A stretch of 64,000 nt of DNA from the NCBI GenBank assembly GCA_900104855.1, contig FNSS01000001.1, forward strand, positions 5,580,001 through 5,644,000. Direction: 5' to 3'. Positions 16,900 through 26,211 of the stretch are shown here, piece by piece. A program made the position numbers and the translations under genes. The notes below the pieces were generated by a model. The model did not search any database and had not been told where the DNA came from. It saw nothing but the letters and a program-made list of their open reading frames with translations. The stretch is from Rhizobiales bacterium GAS188. Its GTDB lineage: Bacteria; Pseudomonadota; Alphaproteobacteria; Rhizobiales; Beijerinckiaceae. The first letter of the stretch is position 1, and every line of letters begins with the position of its first letter.

Positions 16900-18189
16900 T
16901 CAACCCTCGAATGGATTGCGCACCAGAATGGTATCGTTGCGCTCCGGGCTGGTCGACAGGATGGCGACGGGCGCGCCAGTCAATTCCTCGACCCGGCGGA
17001 CATATTTGATGGCCTGTGCCGGCAGGTCCACCCAGGAACGAGCCCCCGCCGTCGATTGCGACCAGCCCTCGAAGGTCTCGTAGATCGGCTCGACCCTGGC
17101 CTGCCCGCCTTCGCTCGCCGGGAGATGGTCGATTTCCTTGCCGTCGAGCCTGTAGCCGGTGCAGATCTTGATCTCCTCGAAGCCGTCGAGGATGTCGAGC
17201 TTGGTCAGCGCGATGCCGTCGATGCCGCTCGTCGACACGGTCTGGCGCACCAGCACCGCGTCGAACCAGCCGCAACGGCGCTTGCGGCCGGTCACGACGC
17301 CGAATTCGCGCCCCCTCTCGCCGATGCGCGCGCCGATCTCGTCATGGAGCTCGGTGGGGAAGGGGCCTTCGCCGACGCGCGTGGTGTAGGCCTTGGCGAT
17401 GCCGAGCACATAACCGATGGCGCTCGGTCCAAGGCCGGAACCGGCGGCCGCTGCGCCCGCGACCGTCGAGGAGGAGGTGACGAAGGGATAGGTGCCGTGA
17501 TCGACATCGAGGAGGGCGCCTTGCGCACCCTCGAACAGGATGCGCCGGCCCGCACGCCGCGCCTCGTCGAGGAGGCGCCAGACCGCATCCATATAGGGCA
17601 GCACCTGCGGCGCCAGCGCGAGCAGCGAGGCGGCGAGCGCCTCGCCGTCGACCTCCGCCATGCCGAGGCCGCGCCGCAGCGCGTTGTGATGGGCGAGCAG
17701 CCGCTCCACCTTGGCTCCGAGCCGGTCCGGTTCCGCAAGGTCCATGAGGCGGATGGCGCGCCGCCCCACCTTGTCCTCATAGGCCGGCCCGATGCCGCGT
17801 TTGGTGGTGCCGATGCGCGTGCCGACATTCGAGGTCTCGCGCGCCGCGTCGAGCTCGCGATGCAACGGCAGGATGAGCGGCACGTTCGAAGCGACGCGCA
17901 GGATCTCCGGCGTGATCTTGAGACCTTGCGCCTCGAGCCGCGAGATCTCGTCGATCAGCGCTTGCGGATCGAGCACCACGCCATTGCCGATCACCGACAG
18001 CTTGCCGCGCACGACGCCCGAAGGCAGGAGCGAGAGCTTGTAGGTCACGCCGTCGATGACGAGCGTATGGCCGGCATTGTGCCCGCCCTGGAAGCGCACC
18101 ACGACGTCGGCCTGCTCGGACAGCCAGTCGACGATCTTTCCCTTGCCCTCGTCACCCCATTGGGCGCCGACGACGACCACATTGGCCAT
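16900..18189 (-). CDS. purA: Adenylosuccinate synthetase
   Basis: 429-residue cytosolic enzyme joining IMP and aspartate with GTP hydrolysis, the first committed step to AMP. Motifs: [16 protein letters not shown] at the N-terminus, [48 protein letters not shown], and C-terminal [15 protein letters not shown]. Length is normal. ATG 18189 fits the conserved [10 protein letters not shown] start. The His/Asp-rich gene begins 32 bases after its stop, so the two may share a transcript. Confidence 0.97.
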   Translation of the reverse strand: MANVVVVGAQWGDEGKGKIVDWLSEQADVVVRFQGGHNAGHTLVIDGVTYKLSLLPSGVVRGKLSVIGNGVVLDPQALIDEISRLEAQGLKITPEILRVASNVPLILPLHRELDAARETSNVGTRIGTTKRGIGPAYEDKVGRRAIRLMDLAEPDRLGAKVERLLAHHNALRRGLGMAEVDGEALAASLLALAPQVLPYMDAVWRLLDEARRAGRRILFEGAQGALLDVDHGTYPFVTSSSTVAGAAAAGSGLGPSAIGYVLGIAKAYTTRVGEGPFPTELHDEIGARIGERGREFGVVTGRKRRCGWFDAVLVRQTVSTSGIDGIALTKLDILDGFEEIKICTGYRLDGKEIDHLPASEGGQARVEPIYETFEGWSQSTAGARSWVDLPAQAIKYVRRVEELTGAPVAILSTSPERNDTILVRNPFEG

Positions 18190-18518
18190 GAGATCTTGCT
18201 CTTTCCTGCCTTTGCGGCGACGCCGAGTCGCCGCAAGCCTTTGTTCTTCCGGACGCCTTAGCCAATGCGGGGCCAAGGGTCAAAGACGGGTGGCGTCACG
18301 GGCTCTGGGACCGCGGGCGTTCCCGCCCGCTCTTGCAAACGGCTTGGCCGCCGCGCCGCCGGCAGGGCGGGCGACCGAGACGGTCGCGGTCCAGCGTTCC
18401 TGGAATGCTCGACCTGCCATGCCGCCCAAGGTCTTGCGCCGCAGGAGCGGATCGCACAGATTTCGGCATCAAACCGGGATGCGAGCGTATTCCGGCGAAG
18501 TTGCATTGGAGGCATCGC
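18190..18518. other. Gene-free divergent region between purA and the XdhC cluster
   Basis: 329 bases between oppositely oriented genes, expected to hold both promoters. A GC-rich hairpin, GCGGGCG (18313-18319) with CGCCCGC (18324-18330), is the only clear structure. A GGAGG ribosome-binding site at 18508-18512 serves the XdhC-domain gene. An open frame starting at 18333 runs in frame into that gene but lacks family similarity before 18519. Confidence 0.5.
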
Positions 18519-18842
18519 ATGGTCGCAAGCGAATCCGATATCCTCGCAAAGGCCGAGGAATGGGCGAAGGACGCTCGGGGCGTCGCGCTCGCAACCGTCA
18601 TCGAAACCTGGGGCTCGGCGCCGCGTCCGGTCGGCAGCCATCTCGTCATCGACGAGAACGGCTCCTTTCTCGGCTCCGTCTCGGGCGGCTGCGTCGAAGG
18701 CGAAGTGGTCACGCAGGCGATGGATGTGATCGAAACCGGCAAGGCGCGGATGCTGGAATTCGGCGTTGCCGACGAAACGGCCTGGCGGGTCGGATTGTCC
18801 TGCGGCGGCCGCATCAAGGTCTATGTCGAAAAGCTCGATTAG
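18519..18842 (+). CDS. XdhC/CoxI N-terminal-domain protein
   Basis: 107-residue protein equal to the XdhC_CoxI domain. Full XdhC proteins insert or protect the sulfurated molybdenum cofactor of xanthine dehydrogenase-type hydroxylases and CO dehydrogenases. Visible motifs are ATVIETWGSAPRPVGS, VSGGCVEGEVV (with the conserved Cys) and GLSCGGRIKVYVE. The C-terminal Rossmann part is encoded by the next gene, so XdhC is split in two. GGAGG lies 6 bases upstream of ATG 18519. It is the first gene of a four-gene cofactor cluster. Confidence 0.85.
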   Translation: MVASESDILAKAEEWAKDARGVALATVIETWGSAPRPVGSHLVIDENGSFLGSVSGGCVEGEVVTQAMDVIETGKARMLEFGVADETAWRVGLSCGGRIKVYVEKLD

Positions 18843-18899
18843 AGGGCGATGCATGCCCTTGCATGACATCGTTCGCCAGTCTGCATCTGTGAGGATCGC

Positions 18900-19661
18900 A
18901 TGAAGATCGCACTTCTTTCCGTCCTCAACGCCGAACGTGAGAAACGCACGCCGGCCGTGCTCGTCACCGATCTCGATTCGGGCGAGCAGAGGCTGGTCAA
19001 GGCCGGCCAGGTCAAGAAGGACCCGCTGGCCGGGCTCCTGCACGAGCAGTTGCGGCTCGGCAAGAGCGGCACGATCGAGGAGGGCGGCAAGCGCTACTTC
19101 CTCACCGTGCAGGCTCCGCCGGTGCGCATCATGGTGACGGGCGCGGTGCATATCAGCCAGGCATTGGCGCCCATGGCCAGGCTCGTCGATTACGAAGTCG
19201 CGATCGTCGATCCGCGCACTGCCTTTGCGAGCCCGGAACGCTTCCCTGGCGTCAATCTGCACGCCGTCTGGCCGGACGCCTATCTCAAGGAACATCCGCT
19301 CGATCGCTACACCGCGCTGGTGGCGCTGACTCATGATCCGAAGATCGACGATGTGGCCTTGATCGCCGCGCTGAAGGCCGATTGCTTCTATATCGGCGCG
19401 CTCGGCTCCAGGCGCACCCATGCCAAGCGCCTCGAGCGCCTGATGGAGGCCGGATTCAGTGAAGCCGATCTCGCCCGCATCTCGGCGCCGATCGGCCTCG
19501 ACATCGGAGCCGCCACTCCGGCCGAGATCGCACTCGCCACCTTGGCGCAGCTCACCGCCGCGCTGCGCAATACCGCGGCGGCTGTGCCCAAGGGCGGCGC
19601 GCCAAAGAGCGATACGCCAAAGGGCGACGCGCCAAAGAGCAAGGTCGCCGCTTCGAGATGA
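18900..19661 (+). CDS. XdhC C-terminal (Rossmann) domain protein
   Basis: 253-residue partner of the preceding gene. The first 70 residues resemble a degenerate N-terminal domain. The Rossmann part has VTGAVHISQALAPMARLVDYEVAIVDPR, ALTHDPKIDDVAL and YIGALGSRRTHAKR, ending with GLDIGAATPAEIALAT, all typical of XdhC_C. The C-terminal 25 residues are a short repeat (PKGGAPKS, DTPKGDAPKS) that looks like a flexible tail. The ATGA overlap with the next gene suggests coupled translation. Confidence 0.85.
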   Translation: MKIALLSVLNAEREKRTPAVLVTDLDSGEQRLVKAGQVKKDPLAGLLHEQLRLGKSGTIEEGGKRYFLTVQAPPVRIMVTGAVHISQALAPMARLVDYEVAIVDPRTAFASPERFPGVNLHAVWPDAYLKEHPLDRYTALVALTHDPKIDDVALIAALKADCFYIGALGSRRTHAKRLERLMEAGFSEADLARISAPIGLDIGAATPAEIALATLAQLTAALRNTAAAVPKGGAPKSDTPKGDAPKSKVAASR

Positions 19662-20668
19662 GATTTGGTCATGTTCCTCTGGAGGAGGCGATAGGTTCGA
19701 TTTCCGCGCATGCGGTGCGGGCCGGCGATGTGGTGCTGCGCAAAGGTTCGCGCCTCACGGCCGATGTTGCGGCACGGCTGAAAGCCGCCGGCGTGACCGG
19801 GCTCGTTGCCGCTCAGCTCGACGCCAGCGACGTGCATGAGGACGAGGCGGCAAGCGCGCTCGCCAAGGCGCTCGCCGGCGAGCGCATCCGCATCGAGCCG
19901 CCCTTCACGGGACGCGCCAACCTGTTCGCCGAGGAGAGCGGCGTGCTGTTGCTCGATCGCGGGCGCATCGATCGGATCAATGCGGTCGACGAGGCCATCA
20001 CCTTCGCGACCTTGCCGGAATTCCGGGCGGTCAGCGCGGGCGAGATGGTGGCGACGGTGAAGATCATTCCCTACGCGGTGCCGCGCTCGGCGCTCGATGC
20101 GGCGATCCGGGAGGGGGCGACGCCGATCATCAGCGTCGCGCCCTATGCGCGCCGGCGGATCGCGGCGATCTCGACGCTGCTGCCCGGGTTGAAGCCGTCC
20201 ATCGTCGCCAAGACGCTCGACGTGCTCGCCCAACGCCTTGCGCCCGCCGGCGCTTCGATCGTCTTCGAGGAGCGGGTGCCGCATGAGGTCGAGCCGCTTG
20301 CGGGCGCCTTGCGTCGCGCCATGGCCGCCTCGCCCGAGATCGTGATCGTGTTCGGCGCCTCGGCGATTTCCGACCGGCGCGACGTCATTCCGGCCGCGAT
20401 CGAAGAGGCCGGCGGTCGCGTTGAGCATCTCGGCATGCCGGTCGATCCGGGCAATCTGCTGCTCCTCGCCGATATGGGCTCAGCTTCCGTGCTTGGGGCG
20501 CCGGGCTGTGCGCGCAGCCCCAAGGAAAACGGCTTCGATTGGGTGCTGCAACGACTGCTCGCCGCTCTGCCGGTGGGCCGCGCCGAGCTGGTGGCGATGG
20601 GCGTCGGCGGTCTGCTCATGGAGATCAAGACCCGTCCCCAGCCACGCGCCGAACCCCCTAAATCATGA
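19658..20668 (+). CDS. MoeA-like molybdopterin-binding protein
   Basis: 336-residue protein with an N-terminal MoeA-like part (LEEAIGSISAHAVRAGDVVLRKGSRLT) and a C-terminal MoCF/MogA-type molybdopterin-binding domain (IVIVFGASAISDRRDVIPAAIEEAGG). It is shorter than a true MoeA (about 400 residues) and belongs to the group found beside XdhC and MocA in clusters for molybdenum hydroxylases. Likely role: handling molybdopterin before cytidylylation or insertion. It overlaps both neighbours by 4 bases. Confidence 0.75.
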   Translation: MRFGHVPLEEAIGSISAHAVRAGDVVLRKGSRLTADVAARLKAAGVTGLVAAQLDASDVHEDEAASALAKALAGERIRIEPPFTGRANLFAEESGVLLLDRGRIDRINAVDEAITFATLPEFRAVSAGEMVATVKIIPYAVPRSALDAAIREGATPIISVAPYARRRIAAISTLLPGLKPSIVAKTLDVLAQRLAPAGASIVFEERVPHEVEPLAGALRRAMAASPEIVIVFGASAISDRRDVIPAAIEEAGGRVEHLGMPVDPGNLLLLADMGSASVLGAPGCARSPKENGFDWVLQRLLAALPVGRAELVAMGVGGLLMEIKTRPQPRAEPPKS

Positions 20669-21261
20669 GCATCGCCGCGGTCATCCTGGCCGCCGGTCGC
20701 TCGACCCGCATGGGCGCGAACAAGATGCTCGCCGATATCGACGGCGAGCCTCTCATCCGCAGGACGGTCGCCGCCGTGCTCGGCTCGCAGGCGAACCCGG
20801 TCATCCTGGTCAGCGGGCATGAGGCGAAGGCCCTGACCGAGGCGCTCGCCGGGCTCGACCTGCTGCACGTCCACAATCCCCGCTACGCACAGGGGCTTTC
20901 GACTTCGCTCATCGCCGGGATCGGGGCCGTTCCCCAGTCCGCAGCGGGCGCCGTCATCTGCCTGGGCGATATGGCGCTCGTCGGGGCCGGCATCATCGGT
21001 GCGCTGATGGCACGTTTCGAGCAGGTGCCGGCAGTGGGCGCGGTGGTGCCGGTGCATGCGGGCGAATGGGGCAATCCGGTGCTGGTGGCGCGCAAGCTCT
21101 TCCCGGAGATCGTGACCCTCAGCGGCGATGCCGGCGCGCGCAAATTGCTGCAAGGACGCGAGGATGTGGAGGTCGTCGAGATCGCCGACGATGCCGTGCT
21201 GATCGATGCCGACACGCCCGCGGCTCTGGAGAGCATGCGCGCCAAATTAGGCCGGCCCTGA
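20665..21261 (+). CDS. mocA: Molybdenum cofactor cytidylyltransferase (MocA-like)
   Basis: 198-residue MobA-like NTP transferase that would attach CMP to molybdopterin to give MCD, the cofactor form of xanthine dehydrogenase and CODH-family hydroxylases. The nucleotide loop is VILAAGRSTRMGANKML, followed by GLSTSLIAGI, VICLGDMALV and a GNPVLVARKLFPEI region. A GTP-using MobA would make MGD instead; the XdhC neighbours favour CTP. Last gene of the cluster. No hydroxylase structural genes occur in the window. Confidence 0.83.
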   Translation: MSIAAVILAAGRSTRMGANKMLADIDGEPLIRRTVAAVLGSQANPVILVSGHEAKALTEALAGLDLLHVHNPRYAQGLSTSLIAGIGAVPQSAAGAVICLGDMALVGAGIIGALMARFEQVPAVGAVVPVHAGEWGNPVLVARKLFPEIVTLSGDAGARKLLQGREDVEVVEIADDAVLIDADTPAALESMRAKLGRP

Positions 21262-21272
21262 ACCCGCATTTG

Positions 21273-22079
21273 CTACTCGTCGTCCGGTCCGCGTCGCGGC
21301 TTGCCGCGAGCCGGCTGCGCGCGGACATCGCGCGGCCCGGCGCCGAGCGTTCGGCGCATCATGGCCGTGAACGCGCTCGGGCTGCCATAGCCGCAGCGAC
21401 GCGCCACTTCGGCGACGCTCAACCCTTCGGCGAGCTGCGCGCTCGCTTCGGCAAGCCGCAGGCGGTTGCGCCAGGCAGTGAAGCTCAACCCGGTCTCGGC
21501 AGCGAATTCGCGCGCCAGGGTGCGCGGGCTCGCGCCGACCTCGCGCGCCAGCTCCTCGAGGCCGAGCCTCGAGGCGGGATTTGCGAGCAGCCGGTCGCAG
21601 GCGCTCTTCAATCTCTTGCCGTGCGGTATCGGCACGCCGAGCGGCGTGCGCGGCAGATGCGAGAGCTCGTCCTGCATGAGCCTGAAGATCAGCCCGCCGC
21701 GGCCAACCTCGTCATAGTCGACCGGTTCCTCGAGGGCGGCGAGGATCAGGTGACGCAACAGGGGCGTCGTGATCAGGACGCAGCAACTCGACGGCAAGGC
21801 GCCGATCGCCGCGCGGGCGAGATAGATGGTGCGCACCTCGACGGCGCCGCGCGCCTGCACCGCATGGATGGTTCCGGGCGGGATCCACAAGCCGCGATCG
21901 GGAGGTATCACCCAAACCGATTTCGCGGCCGCGACACGCATCACCCCCGTGATGGCGTGCAGGAACTGGGCGCGCGGATGCGCATGCGCCTTGCCGCGAT
22001 AGCCGGGCGGGAAGGTCTGCGCCATCACGGCGAGCGGACGCGGCACATGTTGGTAATCGGCGGCGTTTGAGCTGCGCAT
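21273..22079 (-). CDS. AraC-family regulator with N-terminal cupin
   Basis: 268-residue regulator. The N-terminal half is a cupin-like sensor (HAHPRAQFLHAITGVMRV, then PPGTIHAV) and the C-terminal half a double helix-turn-helix AraC domain (LGLEELAREVGASPRTLAREF and LSVAEVARRCGYGSPSAFTAMMRRTLG). It is divergent from the MFS gene 98 bases away, the usual layout of this subfamily with a drug or metabolite exporter that it controls. Confidence 0.87.
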   Translation of the reverse strand: MRSSNAADYQHVPRPLAVMAQTFPPGYRGKAHAHPRAQFLHAITGVMRVAAAKSVWVIPPDRGLWIPPGTIHAVQARGAVEVRTIYLARAAIGALPSSCCVLITTPLLRHLILAALEEPVDYDEVGRGGLIFRLMQDELSHLPRTPLGVPIPHGKRLKSACDRLLANPASRLGLEELAREVGASPRTLAREFAAETGLSFTAWRNRLRLAEASAQLAEGLSVAEVARRCGYGSPSAFTAMMRRTLGAGPRDVRAQPARGKPRRGPDDE

Positions 22080-22177
22080 ATGTGTTTGTCCGATTCGCGA
22101 CGATATTTGGCAAGACGCCTCGCCGCAGCCAAGCTATAGGCGGGACGAAAGCCTGATCCGCAGCTGAGAGCCGAGCC

Positions 22178-23401
22178 ATGTCCGCCGTGCCTGAGACGCA
22201 GAAGAACCGCATCATCTGGTTCGCCAATCTCGGGCATTCGCTCGACCACTACATCATGCTCATCTACCCGACGACCATCCTCGCCATGGAAAAGGCCTTT
22301 CCGGAGGTGAGCTACGGCACGCTGCTGCAGCTGTCGCTCGGTTCCTTCGTGCTGATCGGCCTCGGCTCGCTCCCTTCGGGCTGGCTCGGCGACCGCTGGA
22401 GCCGGCGCGGCATGATGATCATCTTCTTCTTCGGCTCGGGCCTCGCCTGCCTCGCGACCGCGGCCACCAACTCCTTCTTCACGCTGGCGGTCGGCTTGGG
22501 GGCGATCGGCCTCGTCGCCTCGATCTATCATCCGGTCGGGGCGCCGATGATGGTGGCGAGCGCTGCTCCCGGGCGCCTGGGGCGCGTCATCGGGCTCAAC
22601 GGCGTGTTCGGCAATCTTGCCATCGCGGCGGCGCCCTTCGTCACCGGCGCCGTCACCGATCTCGCCGGCTGGCGCATGGCCTTCATCCTCCCGGGCATCG
22701 CGGCGCTGGGGCTCGGGGTGGCCTTCATGCGCATGGTGCCGGCCGCGGCCGAACGCGCCACGCGCAAGAGCCCGCATGCGGGTAGCCATTCGCGCTTCAC
22801 GGTGTTTCGCGTCTTCGGCATCCTGTTCTTCTGCACCTTCGCGGCCGGCCTCATCTTCAACGTGGCAAGCGTCACCTTCCCGAAATTCTTCGAGGAGCGC
22901 CTGCCCGATCTCGTGCATTCGGCAACCGCAGCGGGCGCCGTGACCACGGCGGTGACGATCGTCGGCGCTCTCGCGCAATTCACCGTCGGGCGCTGCATGG
23001 ACCGCTTCTCGCTCGGAACCGTGTTCCTGGTCACCGCCGGGTTGCAGATGATCGGCTTGTTCTTCCTCATCAACGCCTTCGGCATTGCGGCGCCGTGCGC
23101 CGCCATGGTGGCGATGCTCGGCCAGTTCGGGCAGGTCACGGTCAATGAGGCGATGACCGCGAAATACGCGCCCGACCGGCTGCGAGGGCGCATCTATGCG
23201 GTGCGTTATTTCCTGAACTTCGCGGTCGCGGCTTTCGCCGTCACCATGGCGGCCAAGATGCATGACGCGACCGGCGAATTCGTCGGCGCCTACCGCATCC
23301 TGGCGATATGCGGCGCTCTGATCTTCGTCGGGGCGCTGTTCTTTCCGCGCCGCGACGTCGAGCCCATTGCCGCGCGGCCGGCGGTGCAGCCGGCCGGGTA
23401 A
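22178..23401 (+). CDS. MFS transporter (fosmidomycin-resistance-like)
   Basis: 407-residue major facilitator with about 12 membrane segments. The N-terminus (FANLGHSLDHYIMLIYPTTI) and the loop GWLGDRWSRRGMM resemble FSR-type exporters. A substrate cannot be named. It lies opposite the AraC gene, which probably regulates it. No partner genes follow. Confidence 0.82.
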   Translation: MSAVPETQKNRIIWFANLGHSLDHYIMLIYPTTILAMEKAFPEVSYGTLLQLSLGSFVLIGLGSLPSGWLGDRWSRRGMMIIFFFGSGLACLATAATNSFFTLAVGLGAIGLVASIYHPVGAPMMVASAAPGRLGRVIGLNGVFGNLAIAAAPFVTGAVTDLAGWRMAFILPGIAALGLGVAFMRMVPAAAERATRKSPHAGSHSRFTVFRVFGILFFCTFAAGLIFNVASVTFPKFFEERLPDLVHSATAAGAVTTAVTIVGALAQFTVGRCMDRFSLGTVFLVTAGLQMIGLFFLINAFGIAAPCAAMVAMLGQFGQVTVNEAMTAKYAPDRLRGRIYAVRYFLNFAVAAFAVTMAAKMHDATGEFVGAYRILAICGALIFVGALFFPRRDVEPIAARPAVQPAG

Positions 23402-23755
23402 AGGCTCCGGCGAGGCGTTGAAGTCAGCCTTGGATGCATGATGTCCCCAAGGAAGACGCGCCCTTGCGACGCGATCAAGAGCAACGACAACAGGTCGCAG
23501 CCACGGCCGGCGTACCCCGTAAGGGCAGGGCCGAAATCGCGGAAGCGCGGCCCCAAAAGCTGCCGAAGAGCTTAAAACTTCTGGCGGCACGGATTTTGCG
23601 ATACCATATCCAGGATGGCGCCTGCAGGTCAGGCGGAGAAATGCTAGTGTTTGTCGATGAACCTCGGGCCTGTCCTGCGTAACTAAGGGTTAACGCCTTC
23701 GTCGGATGATGATTCGTCCGACGCATGGCCGCTTCTCTCTCGCAAGGAGGACGGA
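23402..23755. other. Gene-free stretch before usg
   Basis: 354 bases with no convincing gene on either strand. The last part is a leader for usg: CGTCGGA (23700-23706) pairs with TCCGACG (23717-23723), and AAGGAGGA precedes the ATG. TTGCGATACC near 23594 could be part of a promoter, but this is weak. Confidence 0.4.
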
Positions 23756-24025
23756 ATGGTCTCCAAGGATTTCATCCGGCAACTTGCCGGCTATGGGTTG
23801 ACGACGGCAGAGATATTTTACTGCCTGCCCGATTACCCGTTCTTTCTGCAAAGCTATATTTGGAGGGACTATGATGTCGCGCCGCGCTTTCCGGTGCTGC
23901 ATGACTTTCTTGACTTTTGGACCGAGAAGCTCGACGGGCGTCTGCACTCCGTGCGTGTGGCCCATTCGAAATTGATCAAGCCCTGCGAGCTGCGCCTGCT
24001 CGACAAGGAATATGCCATCAACTGA
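23756..24025 (+). CDS. usg: Usg family protein
   Basis: 89-residue protein of the Usg family, first noted beside trp genes; function unknown. The whole length matches: QLAGYGLTTAEIFYCLPDYP, SYIWRDYDVAPRFP, LHDFLDFWTEKLDGRLHSV and AHSKLIKPCELRL. It is largely confined to alphaproteobacteria, which supports the taxonomic reading. A strong AAGGAGGA ribosome-binding site precedes ATG 23756. Here it stands alone rather than in a trp operon. Confidence 0.88.
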   Translation: MVSKDFIRQLAGYGLTTAEIFYCLPDYPFFLQSYIWRDYDVAPRFPVLHDFLDFWTEKLDGRLHSVRVAHSKLIKPCELRLLDKEYAIN

Positions 24026-24235
24026 GCCCGCGTGGGTCGGTTCGGTGACGTTGGAGCGTCCGGTTTCGCCAAGATCACCGGCTCAACTTGTTGTTATAAC
24101 GCTTGGTTCCGAGAGAATATGGTGGCGCAGCCGCGCGGCCGGGTCGACGATCTTTTGCTCCGCCTCGAGATCGGCTAGAAGGGCAGCGCGCCGATATGCC
24201 CGCGGCGTTTCCCCGGTCTGGAATCGTCGTCGCGC

Positions 24236-24835
24236 GTGTCCGCTGCTCGTCACACCTCCGATATCCTGAACGACATCGCCGCCAACACCCATGGCGTGCG
24301 CGTGACGCTCGGCGAGATCGTGGCTTCGCTCGGCGATCGCGGCTTCGCGCTGCTGATGGTCGTGCTCGGCCTGCCCAATGTCCTGCCCCTGCCGCCGCCT
24401 ATCCCCTTGCTCTGCGGCTTCCTGCTCGTCTTCATCGCCTTGCAAATCGTGCTCGGCCGCCGGCACCCCTGGCTGCCGGCGCGTGCGCTCGCGGCCTCGG
24501 TGGCGCATGACCGGCTCGTCAGCGTCTTGGCGCGCGCTACGCCGGTGCTGCGCAAGCTCGAGCGCTTCTCGAGCCGCCGCTTGAGCTTCCTGCCGGTGTC
24601 CTGGGAGTTGCGCGGGGCCGGCCTGCTGTTGCTGATCGTCTCGGTGGGCCTCGTTTGCGCCGCCCCCCTGATCGGGCAGATCCCGATGGGCGTGTCGATC
24701 TGCCTGATCGGGCTGGCGCTGGTCGAGCGTGATGGCGTGATCATGAGCGTCGCGGCCCTGTTCGGCGCGCTCGGCCTCATCCTCAATTTCGGCTTCATCC
24801 TGGCGGTCGTGAAAGGCATCATGGCGCTCGTCTGA
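24236..24835 (+). CDS. exoD: ExoD-family exopolysaccharide synthesis membrane protein
   Basis: 199-residue membrane protein. The N-terminus TSDILNDIAANTHGVRVTLGEIVASLGDRGFALLMVVLGLPN followed by PLPPPIPLL is the ExoD family signature, and four or five hydrophobic segments follow. ExoD in Sinorhizobium affects exopolysaccharide production and alkali tolerance; the biochemical role is unknown. The start is GTG 24236. It stands alone between usg and a convergent gene. Confidence 0.8.
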   Translation: MSAARHTSDILNDIAANTHGVRVTLGEIVASLGDRGFALLMVVLGLPNVLPLPPPIPLLCGFLLVFIALQIVLGRRHPWLPARALAASVAHDRLVSVLARATPVLRKLERFSSRRLSFLPVSWELRGAGLLLLIVSVGLVCAAPLIGQIPMGVSICLIGLALVERDGVIMSVAALFGALGLILNFGFILAVVKGIMALV

Positions 24836-24961
24836 GCGCCGGCCGCCGGAAGGTCGGCTGCCGCCCCTGAAGCCGCGCTCGGCTATATCTGCCTCGGCAA
24901 GGGGGCAGGGGCCCCGCGCCAAGCGGTGCTCCGCCACCGCGGAGCTCCGCTCGGGCAGCTT

Positions 24962-25528
24962 TCAAAGGCCATATCGGCCGATGAAACTGCCCTTGGCGAG
25001 CGTGTGGAAGTGCAGATTGAAGCCGACCACCGCGGCCGAAGCGTTCGCATCGGCGTCGAGATGATCCACATCGACCGCGAAGATCGTGAAGATGTAGTGA
25101 TGGGGCTTGTCGCCTTTCGGCGGACACGGGCCACCATAACCTGGCGTGCCGTAATCGGTGCGGCTCTGCACGCTGCCCGCCGGGGCAAGGTTCGCCTTGG
25201 GGTCGCCGGCATTCTTCGGCAGGGAGGGTGTGGTCGGCGGGATGTTGAAGACGACCCAATGCCAGAAGCCGCTGCCGGTCGGGGCGTCGGGATCGTAGAC
25301 CGTCAGCGCGAGACTCTTGGTGTCGGCCGGCGCGCCCTTCCAGCTCAATTGCGGCGAGACATTGCCGCCGGCGCATCCGAACCCTTTGAACACTTGCTCC
25401 TCGTTGATCGTGGCGCCGGGCTTGATGTCGTCGCTCATCAGCGACATTTTGGCTGGCATCTTCCCGGCTGCGCCAATCAGGACGCTCAGCGCTGCCGCTG
25501 CGCCAGTCATTACCAATTTTTGGAACAT
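24962..25528 (-). CDS. YbhB/YbcL-family PEBP-like protein, exported
   Basis: 188-residue phosphatidylethanolamine-binding-protein-like (Raf kinase inhibitor-like) protein. A short signal peptide (FQKLVMTGAAAALSVLIGAAGK) is followed by GGNVSPQLSWKGAP, ALTVYDPDAPTGSGFWHWVVFNIP, DYGTPGYGGPCPP and HHYIFTIFAVDVD, the ligand-pocket motifs of the family. The ATG at 25528 follows GGGGAGGAAAT. Function in bacteria is unclear. Confidence 0.88.
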   Translation of the reverse strand: MFQKLVMTGAAAALSVLIGAAGKMPAKMSLMSDDIKPGATINEEQVFKGFGCAGGNVSPQLSWKGAPADTKSLALTVYDPDAPTGSGFWHWVVFNIPPTTPSLPKNAGDPKANLAPAGSVQSRTDYGTPGYGGPCPPKGDKPHHYIFTIFAVDVDHLDADANASAAVVGFNLHFHTLAKGSFIGRYGL

Positions 25529-25642
25529 TATTTCCTCCCCATTTCGTGGAATTCGTCCAGTATTCGGGCGAGGAGCGACACTGTCAACCAAACGCACCAG
25601 CAGGATGGCCGTCACATCTTCGCGAGACCTACTTCGGCCTGT

Positions 25643-26179
25643 TCAGCGCGCCCGCGCCATCGTCACAAGCTTTCGCACCGTATTCCAGTTTCGCGCTGTA
25701 GCGGGCGTATCGAGCCAGCGCTCGATCACCGATGGCATCAGCTTGGAGCCGGTGACGCCCTGGACATAATCGATGCAGAGGTCGTGGCCGATGAGCTTGA
25801 ACCGCTCCGGCCCCTGATAGCGCTCGAGCTTTGCGAGACCGTCGCTGCTCGGCGCCCGGTCCAGGAAGCAGACCGCCAATCCGCTTGGCCGAACCGCGGC
25901 GGCCTCGGGAAAGGGATCGGCGGCGAGGAGGGCCGCAAGGTCTTCGGGCTTGCGCAGCACGACGTGATTGGCGAGATCGAAGCCGCGCAACACGCCTGCG
26001 ACGATCCTGTGCACGGTCGCAGCCGATTTGCGGGTTCGAACGATGAGGTTGCCGGTCTGGATATAGGTCGCGACCTTTTCGAGCCCCGCGGCTTCGCAGC
26101 CGTCGCGCAGATCCTTCATCGACATCTTGACATGGGTCGCCGGCCCGATGGCTCGCAAGAGCACGATGAATACAGGCAT
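25643..26179 (-). CDS. DUF1697 protein, copy 1
   Basis: 178-residue cytosolic protein of the DUF1697 family, function unknown. Family features are FIVLLRAIGP at the N-terminus, LRDGCEAAGLEKVATYIQTGNLIV, and the C-terminal ERWLDTPATARNWNTVRKLVTMA. A paralog is encoded just upstream on the same strand (32 bases apart), so the two look like an old tandem duplication. Confidence 0.85.
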   Translation of the reverse strand: MPVFIVLLRAIGPATHVKMSMKDLRDGCEAAGLEKVATYIQTGNLIVRTRKSAATVHRIVAGVLRGFDLANHVVLRKPEDLAALLAADPFPEAAAVRPSGLAVCFLDRAPSSDGLAKLERYQGPERFKLIGHDLCIDYVQGVTGSKLMPSVIERWLDTPATARNWNTVRKLVTMARAR

Positions 26180-26211
26180 GAACGGGGTCTCCGAGACCGG
26201 ATCGACGGACG

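Noticed and set aside
15581-17275. A 564-codon reverse frame running through the His/Asp-rich gene into purA
   Set aside because: Everything upstream of 16867 is purA read in another frame; the conserved N-terminus begins at 16867.
22025-23590. A 521-codon reverse frame opposite the MFS gene
   Set aside because: His/Arg/Asp/Glu-rich composition typical of antisense to a high-GC membrane-protein gene; the plus-strand MFS is unmistakable.
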